From Enchytraeus crypticus (Eukaryota > Annelida > Clitellata > Enchytraeida > Enchytraeidae): DNA of 64,000 nt. Below the pieces are notes generated by a model, which saw only the letters and a list, made by a program, of their open reading frames with translations, was not told where the DNA came from and ran no database searches. Of the stretch, positions 12,301 through 19,815 are shown in pieces. Where the stretch lies: the NCBI GenBank assembly GCA_905160935.1, contig CAJHZI010000241.1:319501-383500 (forward strand), in the 5' to 3' direction. Numbering within the stretch: the stretch's first letter is position 1; each line of letters opens with the position of its first letter. Position numbers and translations under genes: made by a program.

Positions 12301-13995
12301 ATCAGGTACAATTTCATTAATATCTTCACTTTACTTTACTCTGGCTCTAAAATTAACAATAAACGATTTAGCAAGATTTTGTTTAAAGTACCTACCAAGT
12401 GTAACTTAAGATCTAGGCTAACTGTATATCTGTTATAGTCATGAAGTACCAGTGATATTAGCATTATTAGTAATATTAGCATTTATTTTAACAATTCAAA
12501 TACTGAATTCCTCACTGCTGACTGGCTGGTGGTCGAGGAAATAACACTCTTGCCTGAAGAGTAAATGGCATATATTCGCCATCCCGCACCGTCACTCAGA
12601 GTTTTGTGTTACGAAAATAGAAGTTAAACTTAATTTCCAATGTGTCGTTCATAAAATACTGCTAAATAAAGAGCAGTCTAAAATAGAAAATTAAATTATT
12701 TATTACAGAATAATTCGCTTTACTCTGAAGATCATCAAACTACCAAAGTGATTTTGATAATAGATTTCCAGGTATACCTAGGTTCATAAATATTTTTAAT
12801 TTTTTACTGATTTTGGCAGGTTTAAGCTTAATTCTATGTCTATTGAGCCTCGTTGTGTTTATTAGGACCCAGCTATAACATCCGTCAAGCCAGTGACTAG
12901 TAGTAGTAAATCAACAGGAATGGGTACCAGGTCAAGGTCAGCTACTGGCTGCTGGCCCAATTCTTGCTCAAGCCCCTCACCCAGGAACAGCTACTGTCAG
13001 ATGATTGACTGGACACCTCGCCAGGTGGCTGACTTCTTAGCCACCCTCAATCTCAAGGTAGACTGTGAGCTCTTCTTTGAGAGAGGCATCAGCGGAGCTA
13101 GACTACTGGAGCTAAACACTCGTGCCATGAAGGTATGATTTATAGATTTAGTGAAATTAATGAGAATAAATGTATCTTCGTGTTGTGTCCGGGTTGTTTG
13201 AAGAATTGACCAACCAGTGATTGCACATGTCGTATAAGGCGACTAAAGCACAACGATCCATATCAATGTCAGAAAGGACATTCGGTTGGTGAGCGCCCCA
13301 AGCTCCATAAATTGCTACTAAATTTTTAACGAATGGATAAGTCTCAAATAGCGGATTTACTGATGGATGATATGATGTAGGACAGAGAGGATTTGAGACA
13401 GTCTATTCATTCGTATCCTGACCCTAGTTAAACTGGGATTCAAGGGAAGATGATGATGATGATTATGGTTATAATTATAATTAACACTAGTGCGTATTAA
13501 TTGTGAAATAAATTTTTTCTCTATATCTCTACAAATGACTATGTGTGTGGCATTTATCTAATCCCAACTTATAATTATATTCAATTATATATATATATTA
13601 TATACTTATATAATTATTCTGATTCTTATATTTTTATATTCTTATATAATTGCATTATATTCTTAATGGAGATCATGTATTAAGAATATGATACGGAGAT
13701 AAAGTATTATATTCTGCAATTCCAATTGGTGCTCCTATATTGTACTCAACATTCTTCTTTAGATTGTATTTAATTTTTTCATAGATTTATGTTGCATTTT
13801 CGAATTGGTACTAATGTAACTATGTAATGACTATTGCAGGATATTGGAATAAAGGCAAGTAAGGATAGAGACATCCTGACGAAGCTTTTAATGGACGTCA
13901 AAGCGTCGCTGGAGCGAGAAAGAAAGAAAGAAGAGATAGAAAAGAAAGAGAAGAAGAGACAAAACTCAAGTGGTAGGAGATTTTTCCAGAAGTAA
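258..13995 (+). CDS. PPP1R9A: Neurabin/spinophilin family protein, C-terminal half (15 exons)
   Basis: Neurabins are actin- and protein phosphatase 1-binding scaffolds of synapses and cell junctions. Exons seen: 258-378, 1188-1241, 2083-2211, 2950-2988, 3192-3292, 3714-3810, 4727-4919, 5985-6133, 6835-6899, 7740-8531, 9613-9872, 10060-10281, 11557-11633, 12866-13132 and 13840-13995. All are bounded by AG/GT, and the phase leaving each exon matches the phase entering the next, giving about 906 codons in the window. The first six exons encode a coiled coil that includes [11 protein letters not shown], which matches the neurabin coiled coil as I remember it. Exons 7-13 encode a long Ser/acidic linker. 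The last two encode a SAM domain (from IDWTPRQV to [10 protein letters not shown]) and a Lys/Glu-rich helix, the same order as in vertebrate neurabins. The PP1-binding and PDZ regions must lie before base 1. The first exon needs two bases from an upstream exon. Several introns carry SINEs. The family call is firm. Orthology to neurabin-1 rather than spinophilin rests on the SAM domain, which vertebrate spinophilin lacks. Confidence 0.9.
923..1136 (-). mobile_element. SINE-B copy in neurabin intron
   Basis: Starts with (ATC)n, then GAATCCCAGTTTAACCAGG, the shared SINE-B end. It finishes with AACCTTGACACAACGCGAGG, the reverse of the CCCGTGTTGTGTCCGGG head. The middle is diverged from other copies. 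Confidence 0.8.
1188..1241 (+). CDS. PPP1R9A: Neurabin exon b: coiled coil
   Basis: Exactly 18 codons, phase 0 to 0, reading [25 protein letters not shown] acceptor and GTTTGA donor. It continues the heptads of the previous exon. Confidence 0.8.
2083..2211 (+). CDS. PPP1R9A: Neurabin exon c: coiled coil
   Basis: 43 codons, phase 0 to 0, starting [11 protein letters not shown] and ending QTEINTFQ. The acceptor is CCTCGCAG and the donor GTACAG. It is rich in Glu, Arg and Leu with coiled-coil spacing. Confidence 0.85.
2363..2402. repeat. Perfect hairpin, 18-bp arms, 4-base loop
   Basis: TTGAGGATAATAACGGCT, loop ACAG, then the exact reverse complement. It lies in the neurabin intron between exons 2083-2211 and 2950-2988. 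Confidence 0.9.
2950..2988 (+). CDS. PPP1R9A: Neurabin micro-exon (13 codons)
   Basis: A 39-nt exon reading [13 protein letters not shown], phase 0 to 0, with a strong polypyrimidine acceptor (TTTTCTTCTAG) and a GTATGC donor. It supplies the tryptophan that, in vertebrate neurabins, sits in the ESYW motif a fixed distance before KKYNKAKK. With this exon included, the spacing from that Trp to KKYNKAKK fits the family. Confidence 0.75.
3192..3292 (+). CDS. PPP1R9A: Neurabin exon e: [10 protein letters not shown] coiled-coil signature
   Basis: Begins [10 protein letters not shown] and contains [16 protein letters not shown], the strongest family signature in the window. It ends in phase 2 (CG before GTTGGA), and the next exon supplies G to complete Arg. 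Confidence 0.88.
3714..3810 (+). CDS. PPP1R9A: Neurabin exon f: coiled coil
   Basis: One base completes the split Arg codon, then 32 codons from [11 protein letters not shown] to INTLREK. Acceptor TTTACGCAG, donor GTCAGT. A SINE-B copy begins only about 15 bases into the intron that follows, so an open frame running on past 3810 is intron plus SINE. Confidence 0.85.
3825..4012 (-). mobile_element. SINE-B copy in neurabin intron
   Basis: Contains GAATCCCGCTTTAGTTTGG, TTTCTGGAGCCTAGACTCC and GACGTTGGTTTGGATC, all shared with the other SINE-B copies. The head end is degraded. It begins about 15 bases after an exon, so its frame is accidentally open from the exon. Confidence 0.8.
4054..4193 (-). 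mobile_element. SINE-A (tRNA-derived) in neurabin intron
   Basis: Reads AAAGCTAATGTTAACGTCAG, CTCACTCGAAAGCGACG, TTTGAACCCTGCACATACTG and GCGGTCGAATATCTTAACGA to CACTGGCTCCAGCC. The reverse strand has B-box and A-box-like motifs. Confidence 0.88.
4348..4401 (+). CDS. PPP1R9A: Possible neurabin cassette exon (doubtful)
   Basis: 54 nt lie between a GACTAG acceptor and a GTACTT donor. It is phase 0 to 0, so it could be included or skipped without changing the frame. In the required frame the peptide is odd (starting RCRHTRAVW). Another frame reads [17 protein letters not shown], which looks more like the Ser/Asp stretches of neurabins but does not fit the flanking phases unless another acceptor at 4746 is used next. 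Treat as a candidate only. Confidence 0.25.
4727..4919 (+). CDS. PPP1R9A: Neurabin exon g: Ser-rich linker
   Basis: 64 codons plus one base, starting [18 protein letters not shown] and including [12 protein letters not shown]. Acceptor TTTTGCACAG, donor GTACGA. This stretch resembles the Ser/Asp linker that follows the coiled coil in neurabins. A downstream acceptor at 4746 would also keep an open frame if the doubtful 54-nt exon is used in its other frame. Confidence 0.8.
4957..5092. repeat. (TA)n microsatellite with ATACATGTAT islands
   Basis: Pure TA run of about 50 bases followed by TATACATGTATATA variants. It lies in a neurabin intron. Confidence 0.9.
5091..5217 (-). mobile_element. SINE-A, older variant
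   Basis: GGTTTAACGTCAGTTTCTTG, CATGTCAGTGACAGG, CTTACTGATCTG and AAGTCACTGGCTCAGCCC. It follows the SINE-A order but belongs to a diverged subfamily shared with copies near 20744 and 24157. Confidence 0.65.
5539..5642 (-). mobile_element. SINE-A, truncated
   Basis: AGCTGGTAAAGCTAAGGTTA, CCTCACTCGAATGCAATATC, TTTGAACCCCGTACATACTG and ATCCGCG, then the A-box end is missing. Confidence 0.8.
5763..5925 (-). mobile_element. SINE-C 3' part in neurabin intron
   Basis: (CT)n, then CAGTGCACTGGCAAGTGGCAG and TTAATCCCTTCACAATGTC, the 3' half of SINE-C on the minus strand. The head half is absent. It lies just upstream of exon 5985-6133. Confidence 0.8.
5985..6133 (+). CDS. PPP1R9A: Neurabin exon h: acidic linker
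   Basis: Two bases complete a Glu codon from the previous exon, then 49 codons from [17 protein letters not shown] to DPEDLVD. Acceptor TTTAG, donor GTAAGA. The phase match (1 to 1) supports linkage. A SINE-C fragment ends about 60 bases upstream. Confidence 0.8.
6467..6523. repeat. (TA)n microsatellite
   Basis: TA run with a short (CA)n end. Confidence 0.9.
6835..6899 (+). CDS. PPP1R9A: Neurabin exon i: short linker exon
   Basis: 65 nt reading [20 protein letters not shown] then Asp and a split Gly codon. Acceptor TTTACGCAG, donor GTGTGT. It leaves in phase 2, as the next exon requires. Confidence 0.7.
7740..8531 (+). CDS. PPP1R9A: Neurabin exon j: large Ser-rich linker exon (792 nt)
   Basis: One base finishes the split Gly, then 263 codons and two bases. 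It starts [14 protein letters not shown] and ends KRDQQSLR before GTTGTT. The residues are mostly Ser, Asn, Thr, Arg and Lys, predicted to be disordered. The frame stays open for nearly 800 bases in AT-rich DNA and both phases fit. The donor is weak. A stronger-looking GTAAGA at 8488 is in phase 0, which the next exon cannot accept. I recognise no domain here, and the size and sequence seem lineage-specific. Confidence 0.75.
9138..9360. repeat. (CT)n and (TA)n microsatellites
   Basis: CT-rich tract 9138-9197 next to a LINE tip, then TA-rich tract 9259-9355 with ATGTATATATGCATATA variants. Confidence 0.88.
9183..9237 (-). mobile_element. RTE-like LINE 3' tip fragment
   Basis: (CT)n followed by CATTGCATTACCTATTGGCAG and CATGAAACCATG. 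It resembles the terminal CACTGCCTACTGGCAG and CCATGG of the LINE 3' ends elsewhere in the window. Short and diverged. Confidence 0.45.
9613..9872 (+). CDS. PPP1R9A: Neurabin exon k: acidic linker
   Basis: One base completes Arg, then 86 codons and one base. It begins [18 protein letters not shown] and is dense in Glu, Asp and Ser. Acceptor CTACAACAG, strong donor GTAAGT. Likely a disordered acidic segment. Confidence 0.8.
10060..10281 (+). CDS. PPP1R9A: Neurabin exon l: basic Gly/Ser linker
   Basis: Two bases complete a codon, then 73 codons and one base: [19 protein letters not shown] to NKEVNKSA. Acceptor TTTGATAG, donor GTCGGT. It contains a short Gly/Gln run ([13 protein letters not shown]) and is basic, in contrast to the acidic exon before it. 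Confidence 0.78.
11008..11382 (-). mobile_element. SINE-C, full length, in neurabin intron
   Basis: From CTCTCTTCAGTGTATTGCC through CTTATGTAACCAATAGCTTGG, GTGGTTTCCCGTTGCCTTCC and TTAGTCGCCTCTTACGTACA to CACCCGAGCACAAAACGGGG. All parts of the family are present. Confidence 0.88.
11557..11633 (+). CDS. PPP1R9A: Neurabin exon m: short linker
   Basis: Two bases complete Glu, then 25 codons reading [20 protein letters not shown] and on to HKS. Acceptor TTTGTGATAG, donor GTTAGA. It restores phase 0 before the SAM exons. Confidence 0.75.
12866..13132 (+). CDS. PPP1R9A: Neurabin exon n: SAM domain, first part
   Basis: 89 codons, phase 0 to 0. A Ser/Pro-rich lead ([14 protein letters not shown]) is followed by [17 protein letters not shown], the SAM helix 1 pattern of neurabins (W-[ST]-x-x-Q-V-x-x-[WF]-L). 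It ends [10 protein letters not shown], where the next exon continues with [10 protein letters not shown]. Acceptor TTTATTAG, donor GTATGA. Confidence 0.9.
13177..13466 (+). mobile_element. SINE-B copy in last neurabin intron
   Basis: Head CGTGTTGTGTCCGGGTTG, then GAAGAATTGACCAACCAG, AGAAAGGACATTCGGTTGG, and finally AAACTGGGATTCAAGGG and (GATGAT)n. Full length, with an internal stretch not seen in other copies (about 13340-13410). Confidence 0.85.
13840..13995 (+). CDS. PPP1R9A: Neurabin terminal exon: end of SAM domain, basic helix and stop
   Basis: 51 codons plus TAA at 13993-13995. [17 protein letters not shown] completes the SAM domain (neurabin-1 has GMTASQDRAVVKKKL at this place), then an ER/K-rich helix ends in GRRFFQK. 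The acceptor is CTATTGCAG. Vertebrate neurabin-1 also ends its SAM domain with a long Lys/Glu helix. Confidence 0.9.
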   Translation, partial: DIGIKASKDRDILTKLLMDVKASLERERKKEEIEKKEKKRQNSSGRRFFQK

Positions 13996-14018
13996 ATCGC
14001 TTTGAAAGTCGCTGCTTA

Positions 14019-14121
14019 GGTCGCTGTGATGATTGCTGAGAAGGTCGCTGTGAAGGTCGCTGTGAAGATCACTGTGAAGGTCGCTGTGAAGATCGCTGTG
14101 AAGGTCGCTGTGAAGATCGCC
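14019..14121 (+). repeat. 12-bp tandem repeat in presumed neurabin 3' UTR
   Basis: About eight tandem units of AAGGTCGCTGTG, alternating with AAGATCGCTGTG so that a 24-bp double unit is also visible. It starts 24 bases after the stop codon, so it is probably transcribed as 3' UTR. Confidence 0.85.
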
Positions 14122-14575
14122 ATTTGGAATAGAACGTATCTGCAGGATCGAAGCAAAACTTAAACTTTGCTAGTTACAAAAATTCTTATGTTTAACCGAT
14201 CAATATGGTTATCGTGTTTTTTTGACGTAAGCGCATTTAGATGCAAATTAAGTAGCTGAAGTTTATTTTGCAAGTTGAATTTATCCAAATTTAATCAATT
14301 TAATTTGCCATTCTTGCCTGATAAATTTTTAAAATGCATCGCTAAATGCAGGAGGATTTTCTTGTACCTACTTTACGCTGCTCACCAGTGTATTACTAAA
14401 ACTTGTAAAACAGTTTGATTTAAGCTGTTTTTTATTTTTAGTATGTGTGGGGTTCAAATCCTTAACATGTGTGAGCAATGTAACTGAACGTATTTAAAAC
14501 TTAGCTTTTAAATCAGACTTGTAATTTTATTGTCGTCTTTAATTTAGATAGATAGATAGAGAGAGAGAGAAATAA

Positions 14576-14618
<43 letters not shown>

Positions 14619-15130
14619 TAGAGAGAGATTTAGAGTGCCTTATTAACTGGTAGCATTGTGTTTATGTTTCCCTTGCTATTATATGTTTTCGCAGTTTTTC
14701 ATATTCTGAAACATTTGAAATGATTGTGTCATGCTGCGTTGAATTCCTAAAATTTATTAAATATATTTTAGATATACTGATTATTGCAAATGCTGAAAGT
14801 GAAAGGCGATAAAAATGAAGAATTCATCTTTAGCATTTAATTTCATCGAAATATATTCTACTTTTAGCCTTCTATTTGCTTAGTATTTGAGAAGTCGCAT
14901 TCATTTTCCAAACAAATAACATAGCTGGTATTATCTGGATAAGTTCACTGATCGCTTTGGAAGTTGCGATTACGCGTATCTTTGCAGTAAATGTGACGAA
15001 CATGTATATATTTACACTTCTACTATTTAACATCCAGAGTTGCGCACTGTATGTTGTAAATGATAAAATGAATAAAAACAAAAGTAAGCAAAATAGCTAA
15101 AGACTGCTAGTATAGAGTCATTTTTTTCTA
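14122..15130. other. Neurabin 3' flank / possible 3' UTR
   Basis: No coding sequence recognised. A (GATA)/(GA)n tract lies at about 14544-14632. An AATAAA motif at 15071-15076 is the first outside a microsatellite downstream of the stop and could mark the 3' end of the neurabin transcript, giving a UTR of about 1.1 kb. This is weak evidence. Confidence 0.4.
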
Positions 15131-15132
15131 GA

Positions 15133-15222
15133 TATCATGTCAATGACCGCCGAACACTGGATTTGAACCCTTCACCTACTGATCCGCTACCAGATACCTT
15201 ATGGACCATGCTACTGCTTTAT
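15133..15222 (-). mobile_element. SINE-A, older variant, fragment
   Basis: CATGTCAATGACCGCCG, GGATTTGAACCCTTCACC and TACTGATCCGCTACC then CATGCTACTGC. Matches the B-box region and beyond of the variant subfamily. Confidence 0.55.
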
Positions 15223-15304
15223 CGTGAGTCCTTTATAAAGCTGGCGTAAGTTTTACATGGACGTTATAACCTTTTTAATATTTCTTATGAACTAACTTAA
15301 CATA

Positions 15305-15590
15305 GAGGTACTGGAAGTACCTAGGAGCATGGAGCATCCTGGGTACTTCTAAGTACTTAGAAGTACCCAGGATGAACCAAAGGTACTTATTGATACTTCT
15401 AAGTACCCACTTAGAAGTACCAAGACTTCTTCTTAGAAGAAGCATCCTGGGTACTTCTAAGTACTTAGAAGTACCCAGGATGCTTCTTCTAAGAAGAAGT
15501 CTTCTTCTAAGTATTTATTCTTCCGTCTTCTTCTAAGTACTTCTAAGTACTTAGAAGTACATAGAAGTACCCAGGAGCATCCATCCCCCA
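15305..15590. repeat. Foldback repeat block with 40-bp and 82-bp perfect palindromes
   Basis: Built from AAGTACTTAGAAGTACCCAG and TTCTTCTAAGAAG motifs. 15335-15374 is a perfect 40-bp palindrome. 15422-15503 is a perfect 82-bp palindrome with the same core. Further partial copies run to about 15585. No coding sequence. Confidence 0.92.
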
Positions 15591-15868
15591 TAAAGCAACA
15601 AGCATGCACTCATACGTCTTCTCCGTTCGCCTAACTTACGATGCGAAATTGCTAAAAAATTTCACTTTCAATCTTCTTTTAAAACTTCGTACCTTTTTTC
15701 ACTTCCACCGTTTTGCCAACAGCGCAACTTGCATCGTTGTTAATACTGTGTTGACGCCTCTGCTCAGAACATTACTACCACTGTAGACTATTAGCCTCAA
15801 TGTCAGATTATATGGCACTGTAGTGTACTGTATGTTGTATGCGGCTACGTTGTACGTTATAGTACTGT

Positions 15869-16009
15869 ACGTGGCTGGAGTCAGTTGCGATGTCAGTAAG
15901 ATATTCGACCGCGGATCAGCATGTGCTGGGTTCAAATCATGGGCTGGCCCGTCACTGACATCGCTTTCGAGTGCGAAAACTGACGTTAACATTAGCTTTA
16001 CCAGCTTTT
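15869..16009 (+). mobile_element. SINE-A, + strand
   Basis: GTGGCTGGAGTCAGTTGCGA, TCGACCGCGGATCAGC, GGGTTCAAATCATGGGC and CTTTCGAGTGCG then GACGTTAACATTAGC and TTTACCAGC. Full length. Confidence 0.88.
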
Positions 16010-16436
16010 ACGTCTATACTGAGATACTAGTGACTAGATAAGATACATGTACTACGCGAAATATACTGAGGGGAGATACTCGAAAACACTTGCGTGGTAT
16101 TCTTTTAGCTCTTTAACATTTTATCAACATGTCTACCTCTCGTTACGGTAGGGGAATACTATTCAGATGCTTAACATCCATACTGATTTACTTGTAACTG
16201 GGTAAAATTTGATTCCTTGAATTTGATTCCAATTAACTAACTGACTTACAGCTGTTTTGTACTATGGTATTAATTTTCGCATAGCTTGACTTATTGAATG
16301 AAATGTGCCTTGTTGTAATCTGTGATTACGTGTTTTAAATATTGGGCCTAATACTGAAATACGGAATGATTTCAATATCATGTATTGTAAAAATAACTAT
16401 TGATTCATGCTATGAAGGATAGTAACAGAGCTCGAT

Positions 16437-16655
16437 AGAGCATGTTATAGCCTAAATGAGCTTCTCAAAGATGTAATGAAAGAAAATATGCAAGAGAAAT
16501 GAGTAATTAGAGGCAGACCGAGACAAAGGATGTTAGATGATTTTGTAATAAGTTCCCATTTGGGAATGAGATGGGAAGCTGATAATGGATTAGATTGGAA
16601 GAGTTATATGCAATGGGCCGGCCGTTAGACGGTACATTAAGAGAAAGAATTGATA
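16437..16655 (+). mobile_element. RTE-like LINE 3' end, degraded
   Basis: GAGCTTCTCAAAGATGTAAT, AGAGGCAGACCGAGACAAAG and TTAGATGATTT, then AGAGTTATATGCAATGGGCC. These follow the order of the coding 3' end seen whole at 58194-58680, in + orientation. Confidence 0.6.
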
Positions 16656-16757
16656 ACTAATTAACTAAATTTCTTCTTATTAATAAGTTTTGTGGTTATA
16701 TTGTGGCGATTTAGTTTCTCGCATGTGTCTGTTTTAATTGTTCCTTAATAAAGGTTA

Positions 16758-17052
16758 ACTCGTGTGTTGTCCGGCCCGTTAAAGAATTGACCAACTGTTA
16801 AGTTCATTTGTAGTAAGAGTCGACTAAGCAGGAATTGAGGAAGGTAAAGGAAACCACCCCAGAAGCTATAATAGTTCTTAAGCTATAGTCTGAAAAAGGT
16901 ATGAATGAACTATGATCTTCTGTGAAAGGATTAACTTGTTGATCTATGAAGTATCCTATATTGTGCCTAAAATCATACTCTGAATAGGAATATGTACCTT
17001 GGACCTGCCACTTAACAGAACACTTTAGAGAGAGAGAAGAGAGTGAGAGAGA
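16758..17052 (+). mobile_element. SINE with SINE-B-like head and SINE-C body
   Basis: The head CGTGTGTTGTCCGGCCCG and AAAGAATTGACCAAC are those of SINE-B. From GACTAAGCAGG onward it follows SINE-C (AAACCACCCCAGAAGC, TTAACTTGTTGATCTATG, GGACCTGCCACTT then GA-rich tail). This mosaic copy links the two families. Confidence 0.75.
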
Positions 17053-17211
17053 ACCAATTTTAGAAGCCATTAGGTGTAGCAAGAACTTTAATTCATGGTT
17101 CAAGATTATTGAGCGTTAAAAATAACATCAGTTGAAGAGAAAAGAACGCTTATTTTAAAATGTGTGGAATTTATTTATTTCTTAAATGTTATTTCCATAG
17201 ACCGCAATAAG

Positions 17212-17355
17212 TCGTGGATAAGGCATTGCCATTTGTGAAGGGATAAACTCGTTAATCGATGATGGGATTGTTATGGAGCGAGAAAGCAGTCTGTGAGTAG
17301 AAATATGTACCTTGGACCTGCGCTTGGCAGAACACTAGAGAGAGAGAGAGAGAAA
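17212..17355 (+). mobile_element. SINE-C 3' part
   Basis: GTGGATAAGGCATTGCC, TGTGAAGGGATAAACTCG, ATGTACCTTGGACCTGC and CTTGGCAGAACACTAGAGAG then (GA)n. 5'-truncated. Confidence 0.78.
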
Positions 17356-17384
17356 TTGTTATACTTCGAAAGAGTTTAACGTCA

Positions 17385-17500
17385 ATTCTGACACTACAAG
17401 TGTACTTTCTGTGGCTCCCCAGCGTGGTTTCGAACCCACGGCCTGTTGCTTAGCAGGTACGCATAGCACAATCAGGAAAATCTGGCCGATACAGAAAAAT
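17385..17500 (-). repeat. tRNA-like sequence (Ser-like), probably a SINE head
   Basis: On the minus strand: GTACCTGCTAAGCAACAGG, then GTGGGTTCGAAACCACGC, which has a B-box and a plausible T-arm. Acceptor arm pairing is poor, so a functional tRNA gene is unlikely. Confidence 0.4.
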
Positions 17501-18379
17501 TTGTCATTTTGGTTAATTTTATAAATAAAGTTAATTATTTTCATTTCAAAACCCATGCACGCATGTGAATACAAAAAACAAAATACAGTTTTTCAAATTC
17601 TAAACCAAAATAAATTTATAAAATACTCAATCTCTAAGCTTAAATTTAAATTGAGCTAGGAATATAATAAAACACTATAGAAGTGGTTTAGATGCTTCCT
17701 AGGCCACCGAAAAGAACATCTAATTACTTAGGAAGCAGATGTTGAAGCATAATTGTACTAAAGACTAGACTGAATCACTCGGTATAGTCAAATAAGTTTC
17801 ACAGCCCCGTCTTTAAGAGACGCCTTTTGGGCTTCTGATCTTGACGTTGGACCTACGTAATTTGTTTGCGGCATAATTGTAGTTTGCTAAATGAAGGACT
17901 GATTTAACTCGCATCTCCTTGCTGCAGTTTTCGCTTTCACAGGTTTAACGATACACATGTCAAGTAGGCTAGCAGACTCAGAGCCAATCCACTGCTGCGA
18001 TGACGTAGCTAGATTATAAACTGGGTGTGGATTAACAGTAGGGGTTCTTTATCGTAGTTTTTGCTAAAACCTCCTGTTCAAATGCAAATTTATTACAATA
18101 CCCTACCTGATGATTTGTCCAGACATATATTCCTACGTTCAAAAAATATGGCGACACTATTTTCAGAGAAAAAAATAGATTTATCCAATATGCGATTTTA
18201 TTCTAGTGAGGTTTTTGCCTATATCTTACTCTTGCAACTTCTTTTGTAAACAATTACTTTAAAATAAAATTAACATACAGTTATGCTAATTAATATACTG
18301 GTATGTCATACCGGTATTCTTTCGCGTCTTATCTCCGTATCTAAGTTGTACATCTCCTATGAAATAGTTTATTATAATT

Positions 18380-19450
18380 GTGCTACAGGACTGGTATTTT
18401 AAGTTAAATGTCTGTGTTCGTTGGAATGGATCCTATTCTCATAATACTTGTGTTGAAAGTGGCGTGAGACAAAGTAGCTCTCTATCGCCGGCTTTATTTA
18501 ATATCTTTATTGATCCTTGCATTAATGACCTAAAATCTCTTAATGTAGGTTGTACCATTGGTGCACAATTTGTTGGTATGATCTTATACGCTGATGATTT
18601 GCTTCTGATTTCACCAACGGTGCTCGGTTTACAAAAGATGCTAGGTCAATGCTCAATTTCGTTTGATAATTTACTATTGGAATTCAATATAGATAAATCT
18701 ATGTGTGCTGCGATTGAGTTAGGGTCAGCCTGTGAAATTTCTCCAATGTCTCTAATGAAAAAACCATTAAAATGGGTAAAACGTTTTAAATACTTAGGTA
18801 TTACTTTTATAGCAAGTAAAAATCTAATGGTTGATACCAATTTGATTATTAGAAAATTTTACTCTAGTTGCAATAATATATTGAGTAAATCAGCTTATTT
18901 AACTGAGCTGACAAGACTGCATCTTGTAGAGTCCTACTGCTTGCCCATTTTAACCTATGCCACTGTTAGTATTTCACTTAGAAACGATCAAATTCATGAT
19001 TTAAATGTTGCTTGGAACAGTGTTTATAGAAAGCTATTTAACTATCATAAATGGGAATCTGTTAAGCCAATTATGATAGGGTTGGGTAAGTTGGATTTTA
19101 AGCACATTAGAGTTAAACTTATGTTTAATTTCTTTAGAAGCAGCCTAAATAGCTTCAGTATAAATATAATTTTAAAGCATTTTGTAATTAGATATTTGTT
19201 GAGGGATTTAGATAAAATGTGTCATTGTTTTAGATTGCCTATAAATTGTTCGATGGTTCTAGACAATAGAGTGTCTTATGGTAGAAGCGTGTATTTATTT
19301 TACGAAGCTTTTAATGCTAGTGCTGGAATAGCAGGAATTCTAGTTAAGTTTCTAGTATTTCATTTTTGTTTGTTTTATGATCCTATGCTTTTGTGTGTAT
19401 ATGTGTGTATATATTTATATGTGATGCATCTTGATCCTGTCTGTTTTTGA
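18380..19450 (+). mobile_element. LINE reverse transcriptase fragment (CR1/Jockey group)
   Basis: An open frame of about 356 codons encodes the second half of a non-LTR reverse transcriptase. RT palm features: SGVRQSSSLSPALFNIF (usually GVRQG; here Gly is Ser), then ILYADDLLLISPT with the YADD catalytic pair at about residues 70-73, KSMCAAIE, and WVKRFKYLGITF in the thumb-side block. The part after about residue 250 is divergent. No endonuclease or early palm motifs are found upstream, so the copy is 5'-truncated. The long open frame suggests it is not very old. I place it in the CR1/Jockey superfamily by motif style only. Confidence 0.85.
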
Positions 19451-19599
19451 CGAAGAAAGAAATGAATATAATTTGCCCAATTAGACTTATTTCCTTACTA
19501 GACTGCTCCGACAAATGGAAACTAAAATTTTACAAACTGCTTTCTTAATCAATGCAACTATATGCGCATGTATAACTGCATCCAAAACTGCTCAAAATT

Positions 19600-19815
19600 A
19601 TCTTTCTCCGGGATGGGAGTTGTCTCATCCGCCTCCTTGTATCCGCTGAATCCCGGTTCGCTCGCTGACGCGCTGACATACGAAACAATAATTCATTGGT
19701 CCCCTGAACCTTCCCTGCCGCAGTGATCGGTCGATCAGCTGCTTCACAGCAATCAAATCCTAGGAGGCGCCCCTCCTTCTGACCCTTCGTCATCACGGGT
19801 CTGTGCGCGAGAATC
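19600..19815 (-). other. GC-rich island of unknown origin after the LINE fragment
   Basis: A block clearly richer in G+C than its surroundings, with several CG dinucleotides (GCTCGCTGACGCGCTGACA). The minus strand has an 83-codon open frame (19545-19796) with basic residues (RANRDSADTRRRMRQLPSRR). I recognise no family. It may be part of a LINE end or an unrelated insertion. Confidence 0.35.

Noticed and set aside
17385-17500. Functional tRNA-Ser gene on the minus strand
   Set aside because: B box is good, but acceptor and D-arm pairing are poor; more likely a SINE head.
18061-18249. 62-codon frame upstream of the LINE reverse transcriptase as part of its protein
   Set aside because: Its sequence does not match early palm or endonuclease motifs and it is separated by stops from the recognisable region.
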